Source: CALCHA01 sp035548175 (lineage in GTDB: Bacteria > Planctomycetota > Phycisphaerae > WQYP01). From it: DNA of 64,000 nt. The notes under the pieces were generated by a model. That model had not been told where the DNA came from. It did no database searches and saw only the letters and a list, made by a program, of their open reading frames with translations. A program made the position numbers and the translations under genes. This document shows, piece by piece, positions 58,096-64,000 of this stretch; the first letter of the stretch is position 1; the number at the start of each line of letters is the position of its first letter. The stretch covers positions 1 to 64,000 of the forward strand of contig DASZTO010000025.1 in NCBI GenBank assembly GCA_035548175.1. The letters are read 5' to 3'.

Positions 58096-58105
58096 ATCGT
58101 CCCCC

Positions 58106-59893
58106 GTGAAAAATCTCGAAATCGCCAGCCTCTTCCAACGCACCGCCGACGTCCTCGCACTCCTCGACGGCGACTCGTTCCGCATCCTCGCCTACCGCAA
58201 AATCGCCCGCGTCCTCTCCGAGCTCCCCCACGCCGTCGAAAAACTCTCGCCCAAAGAACTCCAATCCCTCCCCGGCATCGGCAAGTCCTCCGCCCAGCGC
58301 ATCGCAGAATACCTCTCCACCGGCAAAATCGCCGAGTTCGAAGACACCCTCGCCCAGGTCCCCGCCGGCGTCCTCGAAATGACCCACATCCCCTCCCTCG
58401 GCCCCAAGACCGCCGCACTCCTCTGGAAAGACGCCGGCATCACCACCATCGATGACCTCAAGGCCAGAATCGACAACGGCACGCTCCTCCATCTCCCCGG
58501 CCTCGGCGAAAAAAAACTCAAAAAAATCCGCGCCAACCTCGACCACGTCCAAACTGCCGCCGGCCGCACCCGCCTCGGCGAAGCACTCCCCCTTGCCCAA
58601 ACCCTCGTCGATTACCTCCGCCAAATCCCCGGCGTCCAGAAAGTCGCTTACTGCGGCTCTCTCCGCCGCGGCAAGGAAACCATCGGCGACATCGACATCG
58701 CCGTCGCCGCCGATCCCCAGCACGCCCAGGCCATCTCCGACGCCGTTACCAAGCACACCTTCGCCGCCTCCACCATCCAGGCCGGCCCCTCCAAAACCTC
58801 CATCCTCACCGGCCACGGCGTCCAGGTCGACGTCCGCACCGTCCCCCCAAAATCCTGGGGCGCCGCCCTCCAATACTTCACCGGCTCGCAGCACCACAAC
58901 GTCAAACTCCGCCAGCTCGCCCTCAAAAAAGGCTACACCCTCAACGAATTCGCACTCAGCAAAATCAACCCCGACAAATCCGAAACCCCCCTCCCCAGCG
59001 AAACCGAAGAACAAATCTACAACGCCCTCGGCCTCGCCTGGATCCCCCCCGAACTCCGCGAAGACACCCACGAAATCGAAGAAGCCGCCAAACTCTTTTC
59101 AATCGGCAATCGGCAATCGACAATCGGCAGTCCCTTCGACCTCGTCACCATCGATCACATCCGCGGCGACCTCCACACCCACACCACCGCCTCCGACGGC
59201 TCCCACTCCATCGAAGAAATGGTCGCCGAAGCCAAACGCCGCGGCTTTGAATACCTCGCCATCACCGACCACTCCAAATCCCAGTTCCAGGCCAACGGCC
59301 TCAAGCCCGACCGCCTCCTCGACCACATCCAGAAAATCCACGCCGTCGCCAAAGAAGCCATCAAATCGGGCTTCCTCCTCCTCGCCGGCTCCGAAGTCGA
59401 CATCCTCGCCGACGGCTCCCTCGATTACGAAGACGACCTCCTCGCCAAACTCGACTGGGTCGTCGCTTCCCCCCACGCCGCCCTCTCGCAAGACTCCGAC
59501 GCCGCCACCGCCCGCATGGTCCGCGTCGCCGCCAACCCCTACGTCTGCGTCATCGGTCACCCCACCGGCCGCCTCATCCCCTCCCGCCGCGGCATCGAGC
59601 CCGACATGGAAAAAGTCATCTTCGCCGCCGCCCGCAACGGCATCGCGCTGGAGATCAACGCCAACACCCACCGCCTCGACCTCCGCGACACGCACGCCCG
59701 CCTTGCCGTCAATGCCAACGTCCCGATCTGCATCGATACCGACGCCCACTCCTTCGCCGACTTCGACGAACTCCCCTGCGGCATCCTCACCGCCCGCCGC
59801 GCCTGGGCCACCCCCGCCCACATCCTCAACACCCGCCCCCTCGAATCCCTCCAACAATGGCTCAAAGACCGCAAAGCGACGGCGGGGTGGTAA
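58106..59893 (+). CDS. polX: DNA polymerase X with C-terminal PHP domain
   Basis: Family X repair polymerase with 3'-5' exonuclease and AP-endonuclease activity in its PHP domain; 595 residues, near the usual 570-580. GTG at 58106 is used; the open frame upstream is repeat DNA. The helix-hairpin-helix 8-kDa part (about 1-80) has LPGIGKSSAQRI. The polymerase core has YCGSLRRGKETIGDIDIAVA near 176-195, with two catalytic Asp; the third catalytic acid is in VQVDVRTV near 236. The PHP domain begins near 352: DLHTHTTASDGSHSIEEM, GSEVDIL, IGHPTGR and DTDAHS. A heptamer array encodes GNRQSTIG in the linker just before PHP. Confidence 0.94.
   Translation: MKNLEIASLFQRTADVLALLDGDSFRILAYRKIARVLSELPHAVEKLSPKELQSLPGIGKSSAQRIAEYLSTGKIAEFEDTLAQVPAGVLEMTHIPSLGPKTAALLWKDAGITTIDDLKARIDNGTLLHLPGLGEKKLKKIRANLDHVQTAAGRTRLGEALPLAQTLVDYLRQIPGVQKVAYCGSLRRGKETIGDIDIAVAADPQHAQAISDAVTKHTFAASTIQAGPSKTSILTGHGVQVDVRTVPPKSWGAALQYFTGSQHHNVKLRQLALKKGYTLNEFALSKINPDKSETPLPSETEEQIYNALGLAWIPPELREDTHEIEEAAKLFSIGNRQSTIGSPFDLVTIDHIRGDLHTHTTASDGSHSIEEMVAEAKRRGFEYLAITDHSKSQFQANGLKPDRLLDHIQKIHAVAKEAIKSGFLLLAGSEVDILADGSLDYEDDLLAKLDWVVASPHAALSQDSDAATARMVRVAANPYVCVIGHPTGRLIPSRRGIEPDMEKVIFAAARNGIALEINANTHRLDLRDTHARLAVNANVPICIDTDAHSFADFDELPCGILTARRAWATPAHILNTRPLESLQQWLKDRKATAGW
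59101..59128 (+). repeat. Heptamer array (AATCGGC units) inside polX
   Basis: Four units, AATCGGC, AATCGGC, AATCGAC and AATCGGC, lie in frame in the linker between the polymerase and PHP domains. The encoded peptide is IGNRQSTIG. Confidence 0.8.
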
Positions 59894-59917
59894 CGTTCGG
59901 TGTCCGGCACGCCGCCG

Positions 59918-60316
59918 TCAGGCTCTCCGCGCTTTGGCCATGACGCGCTCGTCTGTGCCCACGCTCTTTCGCATGTCCGCCACCGTCAGCACCGCGAACG
60001 TTATCATCAGCACCATCCCGATGCCGCCGCTCAATATCCCCAGCACCATTTGCGTCGAATCACTCGCCATGGCCGCCTGCGACTGCGGGAACAGCCCGGC
60101 CAAACAGACGGCCGTCAGCAATCCCACGGCGGGATGCGCCGCGTAATACCGAAATCCCCCCACCAGCATCACGACGAGCAACCCGATCCCCACCACGCTC
60201 CAGAACATTAACATATCGCCATTTTTGGAAAGAAGTATCCCATATCCGATTGCCGTCACCACTACAGGCACGGCCGCAATGCCCGCCGGATGCACACTGC
60301 TTCGCTCGTCGCGCAT
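59918..60316 (-). CDS. Small hypothetical membrane protein
   Basis: A 132-residue protein with four hydrophobic segments (near 10-28, 35-55, 62-80 and 92-115) and a basic C-terminus MRKSVGTDERVMAKARRA. No recognised family and no partner. ATG at 60316 with a GGAGGTGC-type site. It converges on polX, ending 25 bases after it. Confidence 0.6.
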   Translation of the reverse strand: MRDERSSVHPAGIAAVPVVVTAIGYGILLSKNGDMLMFWSVVGIGLLVVMLVGGFRYYAAHPAVGLLTAVCLAGLFPQSQAAMASDSTQMVLGILSGGIGMVLMITFAVLTVADMRKSVGTDERVMAKARRA

Positions 60317-60483
60317 GTCCGCACCTCCAAAGGCCCCGCCTCATCCCGTCCACCACATTCTCCTGAGTAGCTCCCACCAGGGTCAACAAAATTTCCCACG
60401 GCCGGGTGTAGTTCTCAATGCGGGTAAACTTCCGGGACGCCAGCGTGAGGGAGGGCAGGGGGAGGGTGGGTATACTGGAGGGC

Positions 60484-60723
60484 ATGAGTCCGACAGTTTT
60501 CAGACAGGGCCCGTATCGTTTCTTTTTCTTCTCAAGAGAAGAGCCTCGCCCGCATGTGCATGTTCAATGTGCCGACGGCGAAGCAAAATTTTGGATTACG
60601 CCCGCGGTCGCCTTGTCGGTCAATGTGGGATTGAGCAAGAAGCAGGTTTTGCAGCTAGAAAAGATCATTACGGAGCGCCGCGATGAAATCGACCAGGCGT
60701 GGCAACGCCATTTCCAAAGTTGA
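60484..60723 (+). CDS. DUF4160 family protein
   Basis: A 79-residue protein of the DUF4160 type: SPTVFRQGPYRFFFFSREE at the start, PHVHVQCADGEAKFWITP near 23-40, and a C-terminal helix KKQVLQLEKIITERRDEI. GGAGGG sits just before the ATG at 60484. The next gene (DUF2442) starts inside its last 41 bases in another frame. Such pairs are common and have been suspected to be toxin-antitoxin-like modules; which partner is toxic is not known. Confidence 0.9.
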   Translation: MSPTVFRQGPYRFFFFSREEPRPHVHVQCADGEAKFWITPAVALSVNVGLSKKQVLQLEKIITERRDEIDQAWQRHFQS

Positions 60724-61015
60724 AGTTTCCCATATCTCGAAAAACGGGGTGTGGATCCTCATGGACGAACAGGAACACTTCCTGAGCTTTGAAAGCAATC
60801 CTTGGTTCGAAAACGCAACGGTGCGGCAGATTTTGGACGTGCGACTCCACGCCGGCCACCACCTGGAATGGCCGGAACTGGACGTCGATCTCGAACTTGA
60901 GGCGATCATGCATCCGGAGCGCTATCCGCTCCAAGCGCGTGTGACGCCGGCGCGTTCGCAGGCGGGCCGCGCCGGACTCAGGAACATCACCAAATCCGGC
61001 ACCACAAGCACTTGA
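60683..61015 (+). CDS. DUF2442 family protein
   Basis: A 110-residue protein matching DUF2442: ISKVEVSHISKNGVWILMDEQEHFLSFE near 10-37, WFENATVRQILDV near 41-53, and LEWPELDVDLELEAIMHPERYPL near 61-83. It starts within the preceding DUF4160 gene (41-base overlap) and so is translationally coupled. Residues after about 90 form an extra Ser/Arg/Gly tail, the last 29 bases of which overlap the convergent methyltransferase gene. Confidence 0.88.
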   Translation: MKSTRRGNAISKVEVSHISKNGVWILMDEQEHFLSFESNPWFENATVRQILDVRLHAGHHLEWPELDVDLELEAIMHPERYPLQARVTPARSQAGRAGLRNITKSGTTST

Positions 61016-62207
61016 GATATGCCGACTCCGGCGCTTCGGTCATCACCGGATGGTCTGCGCCGGGACCGGTCGATTGCAGCACCTGCACGCGCCGCCCGCT
61101 CGAGCGCGGCGCCCCTCGCAGCACCGAGAAAAACTCCTCCGGACTCAACAGCCCAGAGCACGAACAGGTCAGGAGCATCCCGCCGGGCTTCACGAGCGTT
61201 ACCGCCAGCTTGTTCAGGTCGAAGTATTTCGCTCGGCCCTCGGTGAATTCTTCGCGCGAGGCGATCAATTTCGGCGGGTCCAGAACCACGACATCAAACT
61301 GCTTCCCGTTCGCCTGCAACTGCCGCATGTATGGAAAAACATCCGAGTGCGCCGTGCTCAACACCGACCGCGCAACGTTATTCAAATTCGCATTCCGCTG
61401 CGCCAAAGCGATCGCATCCTCATCCAGATCGACGCACGTGACCGCCGCCGCCTTGCCAAGCGTCGCCGCATACACGCCGAAGCCGCCGGAATAACAGCAA
61501 AGATCGAGCACCTCGGCCCCCGGCGTGAATTGCGTCAGGCGCAGGCGATTGTCGCGCTGATCGCAGAAGAAGCCGGTCTTGTGTCCGTGCGTGAGGTCAA
61601 TCTGAAAACGCACGCCATTTTCCGTAATGATCGTCGACTGCCGATCCGCCCGCCGCGCCGCCACGGGCCCGGGCGATTCGCCCTCCATCACGAACCCCTC
61701 CGCCCGTTGCACCCTCTCGTCCGCCCGCACCAGCACGCGCTCGACGCCAACATCCGCGAGCACCTTCCGCACCGCCGCGCGAATGGCCTCGGCGCGGCGG
61801 AACATCGGAAAGTTGAACACCTCCGCCACCGCCGTATCGCCAAGGCGATCGATGATCAGTCCGGGCAGGGCATCGCCCTCGGCATGCACGAGGCGATAAG
61901 CGTCGGCGATGGCATCGAGCTTGAGAACATCGCGCCGGAGCCGGGTCGCCGCGGCGATGCGCTCTTCCAGGAAGGACTCATCGAGCGGCGCGTCGTTGAA
62001 GGAGAGCATGCGCAGGCCGTACTGGGATTGCGTGGAAAGCAGCCCGGTGCCGAACCGCACGGCGTCGCGATCGTATACAGCTACGAGGTCGCCATTGCGC
62101 GCCGCTGGATCGGTGCGGCCGACCATTTTGCGGAAAATCGCCGGGTGATAAACCGCGTTGCGAAGCTGCACCCACGGCAGCGGTCCGGCATGCGTGATGG
62201 GCATCAT
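60987..62207 (-). CDS. RlmI-like class I rRNA methyltransferase
   Basis: A 406-residue protein with a PUA-like RNA-binding N-terminus (about 1-70) and a C-terminal Rossmann methyltransferase. KTGFFCDQRDNRLRL near 222-236 is the hallmark of the RlmI/YccW group that makes m5C in 23S rRNA. Further motifs: VLDLCCYSGGFGVYAA near 245-260, VDLDEDAIALAQRN near 270-283 and VVLDPPKL near 315-322, then the catalytic Cys in LTCSCSG near 353-359. ATG at 62207 (or the next codon); the open frame to 62339 is not used. The site methylated in this organism is unproven. Confidence 0.9.
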   Translation of the reverse strand: MMPITHAGPLPWVQLRNAVYHPAIFRKMVGRTDPAARNGDLVAVYDRDAVRFGTGLLSTQSQYGLRMLSFNDAPLDESFLEERIAAATRLRRDVLKLDAIADAYRLVHAEGDALPGLIIDRLGDTAVAEVFNFPMFRRAEAIRAAVRKVLADVGVERVLVRADERVQRAEGFVMEGESPGPVAARRADRQSTIITENGVRFQIDLTHGHKTGFFCDQRDNRLRLTQFTPGAEVLDLCCYSGGFGVYAATLGKAAAVTCVDLDEDAIALAQRNANLNNVARSVLSTAHSDVFPYMRQLQANGKQFDVVVLDPPKLIASREEFTEGRAKYFDLNKLAVTLVKPGGMLLTCSCSGLLSPEEFFSVLRGAPRSSGRRVQVLQSTGPGADHPVMTEAPESAYLKCLWCRIW

Positions 62208-62358
62208 GCGGCCCGCGGAATCGGGCGCCCCGGCATCCCCGCGAGGACGCAGCGGCGCCTGCGGGCCGCTTGGCCGACCGGGTGAACGGCGAGAGAATCC
62301 ATCGGCCACGGCAACTCCACTGTACGACGAACCGGCCACGCGCCGGCACAGGAATGAT

Positions 62359-62364
62359 TATAAT
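62359..62364 (+). promoter_or_regulatory. Consensus -10 box before the PIN-TRAM gene
   Basis: TATAAT at 62359-62364, 34 bases before the ATG at 62398. No clear -35 box is seen at the expected distance. Confidence 0.35.
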
Positions 62365-62397
62365 GCCCGCCGGTGTCCTTCGTCTCACGGGGCCTCC

Positions 62398-63693
62398 ATG
62401 ATCCACATCATCCGCATCATGTTCATCATCCTCGTCTCCATCGTGGCCACCGCCTATCTCTGGGCGACGCTCACCTACGTCCCGGGCGGCGCCGGGGGCG
62501 GCCCGCAGCAGGTGTCGATCGAGCAGTCCCATCCGGCGACTCTTCCGGGCTCGACGACTCATCCCGCGCTGCAGAAGCCGCCCTTGCCCGAGGCCAGCGA
62601 GCAACCTTTCAATTCAGTGCCCTACATGATGATGGTCTCGGCCGTGGTGATCGCGTTTTTGATCATCACCATGGATCTGTTGATCCGGAGAAAGAACCTG
62701 GCCGCGCTCTCGGGGTTGTTTTTCGGCCTGCTCGTGGGCGTGGTGGTATCGGTGGGGCTCTCTTATTTGATCGACTCGGCCACGCGGATTTTTCTTTCGG
62801 ACGAACTGCGCGCCAATTATTCGCCGTTGATCGAAGGCACGAAGGTGTTGCTGGGCCTGATGTGCTGCTACCTGACGGTGTCGTTTATCCTCCAGACCAA
62901 GGACGATTTCCGGTTCATCATTCCTTATGTGGAATTCGCCCGGGCCACGCGCGGGCCGCGGCCGATGATCCTGGACACCTCCGTGATCATCGACGGGCGC
63001 ATCGCGGACATGGCTACCACGGGCTTGTTCGAGGCGCCGGTGATCGTGCCGCGGTTCGTGCTCAACGAGTTGCAGGTGGTGGCGGATTCGTCGGACAAGC
63101 TCAAGCGTTCGCGCGGGAGGCGGGGCTTGGACATTCTCGAAAAGCTCAAAGCGATGCCGAAGCTGGAACTGCGGTTCTGGGAGGGGACGCTGACGGATAC
63201 GGCGGCCGAGGCGGAAGGGGTGGACCACAAGCTGGTGGCGCTGGCGCAGCAGGAAAACGCGCGGATCGTCACCAACGATTTCAATCTCAACAAAGTGGCC
63301 AGCCTGCGGGGCGTGACGGTGATCAACATCAATTCGATCGCCGATGCGCTCAAGCCGGTGGCGCTGCCGGGCGAGACGATGAAGCTGCGGATCGTGCGGC
63401 CGGGCGAAGGGCCGACGCAGGGCGTGGGATATCTGGAGGACGGCACGATGGTGGTGGTGGACGGGGCGCGGGACAAGGTGGGGCAGGATATCGAGATTAC
63501 GGTCACCAATGCCCTCCAGACGAATGCGGGGAAGATGATCTTCGGCAAAACCGATTCGACGGGGCATGCGCCGCCTTCGCCGCGGACGCCGCGCGGCGGG
63601 GGAGGAGGCGGGCCGCCGATCGCAAGTCCCGCGGCGGCGGGTGCGGCGGGCGGCAATGGCGGGGTGGGCGGGGCGGGTTCAGGAAAACAGTGA
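62398..63693 (+). CDS. Membrane-anchored PIN-TRAM domain protein
   Basis: A 431-residue protein of the YacL/PilT-like type. Helices near 2-25, 78-98, 105-125 and 145-165 anchor it. The PIN nuclease domain (about 180-300) has LDTSVIIDGRIADM near 182-195 and later acidic residues in EGVDHKLVALAQQ and VTNDFNLNKV, consistent with a metal-dependent RNase. A TRAM domain follows, about 320-385 (PGEGPTQGVGYLEDGTMVVVDGARDKVG). The last 45 residues are Pro/Gly/Ala-rich. ATG at 62398. Its end overlaps the convergent helicase gene by 15 bases. Confidence 0.88.
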   Translation: MIHIIRIMFIILVSIVATAYLWATLTYVPGGAGGGPQQVSIEQSHPATLPGSTTHPALQKPPLPEASEQPFNSVPYMMMVSAVVIAFLIITMDLLIRRKNLAALSGLFFGLLVGVVVSVGLSYLIDSATRIFLSDELRANYSPLIEGTKVLLGLMCCYLTVSFILQTKDDFRFIIPYVEFARATRGPRPMILDTSVIIDGRIADMATTGLFEAPVIVPRFVLNELQVVADSSDKLKRSRGRRGLDILEKLKAMPKLELRFWEGTLTDTAAEAEGVDHKLVALAQQENARIVTNDFNLNKVASLRGVTVININSIADALKPVALPGETMKLRIVRPGEGPTQGVGYLEDGTMVVVDGARDKVGQDIEITVTNALQTNAGKMIFGKTDSTGHAPPSPRTPRGGGGGGPPIASPAAAGAAGGNGGVGGAGSGKQ

Positions 63694-64000
63694 GGCGGGG
63701 GCGGCGGCGGGGAGGATTTGGCTGGCGAGACGTCGCTGGACTTGCTGGTACATGGCGAGGAGAAAATCGGCGGTGTCGGCGAGTTGCAGTGTGTCACGTT
63801 TCCCCCCGCCGGCGGCGAAGAGGCCGAAGGCGAAGGGGGAAGGCGAGGGCAGATCGAGGAGGCGGAGGGAAGTGGCGGTGAGGGCGGCGAGAAATTCTTT
63901 GGCGGCGGGGGCGTTGAGCAGGTCGTGGGTGATGGTGCGGCGGGTTTCTTCGAGCAGCAGGTGATCGGGGTGATGCTCGCGCAGGGCGTCATGAAGGCGC
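63679..64000 (-). CDS. C-terminal part of ligase-associated DEXH-box helicase (partial)
   Basis: An incomplete minus-strand gene running off the right edge: 106 residues to a stop at 63679-63681. The order REHHPDHLLLEETRRTITHDLLN, then LRLLDLPSPSPFAFGLF and an end helix LLAMYQQVQRRLASQI, looks like the last domain of Lhr-type helicases that pair with ATP-dependent DNA ligase in DNA repair. All helicase motifs lie outside the window. It overlaps the convergent PIN-TRAM gene by 15 bases. Confidence 0.6.
   Translation of the reverse strand, partial: RLHDALREHHPDHLLLEETRRTITHDLLNAPAAKEFLAALTATSLRLLDLPSPSPFAFGLFAAGGGKRDTLQLADTADFLLAMYQQVQRRLASQILPAAAPASLFS

Noticed and set aside
56639..58105. The open frame extending upstream of polX
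   Set aside because: It runs through repeats and the antisense strand of bpt; the polX homology starts at 58106.
61627..61660. A heptamer-like CGGCAGTCGACGATC word in the RlmI-like gene
   Set aside because: Only two imperfect units; similarity to the AATCGGC arrays may be chance.

Overview
The window is a GC-rich stretch of bacterial chromosome with tightly packed, mostly housekeeping genes. Several markers point to the Planctomycetota, most likely the Phycisphaerae: a PEP-CTERM sorting-signal protein (42450-43034), a DUF1501/DUF1800 pair (38309-41217), a LEPR-XLL-like N-terminus on an SdrD-repeat protein (43158-44819), and many short dispersed repeat arrays. The lineage is inferred; there is no rRNA here to settle it. 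I found no tRNA, rRNA, CRISPR array, insertion sequence or prophage by eye.

Layout. 1-434 is a repeat-bearing leader. 435-7456 holds metK, a methyltransferase, apt, an MFS-PlsC fusion and a CLC transporter. 7476-12523 holds asd and a cupin gene (minus strand), infC with an AUU start, a small lipoprotein, a channel-like membrane protein and a PfkB kinase. 12800-23906 is a membrane block: a heavy-metal P-type ATPase, three tandem SPFH (HflK/HflC-like) proteins, then an ABC ATPase, a permease and an anchored partner protein. 23956-27376 has two GT4 glycosyltransferases around a UPF0104 membrane protein. 27559-32472 has a branched-chain aminotransferase, a FixJ-type response regulator, LemA, two TPM-domain proteins and a triple YbjQ-domain protein. 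32535-38197 has recG, a phosphomannomutase with a Cys-rich N-terminal extension, an alpha/beta-hydrolase lipoprotein and a LOG-family protein. 38309-44880 has DUF1501/DUF1800, tmk, the PEP-CTERM protein and the SdrD-like protein with a strong terminator. 44911-51794 has an aroD-aroE fusion, nfo, two NfeD proteins and a GH20 hexosaminidase. 51826-56401 has a decayed VapBC-like locus, a PfkB kinase, a DnaJ-type zinc-finger protein, a saccharopine-dehydrogenase-like protein and small membrane proteins. 56402-57211 is a geneless repeat island. 57212-64000 has bpt, polX, a DUF4160/DUF2442 pair, an RlmI-like methyltransferase, a PIN-TRAM protein and the end of a ligase-associated helicase gene.

Themes. 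(1) A roughly 270-bp element at the left edge recurs at 56802-57089 in the same orientation, and both copies keep a Shine-Dalgarno site, an ATG and one open frame. (2) Heptamer and other short arrays lie between genes and, in frame, inside the GH20 and PolX genes; a different array lies inside recG. (3) The plus strand is C-rich at 1-2 kb, G-rich from about 2.2 to 24 kb, C-rich from about 30 to 61 kb and G-rich again after 62.5 kb, whatever the gene orientation. (4) Promoter-like boxes of the form TTGnC-N16/17-TAnnnT recur ahead of several genes and help choose starts.
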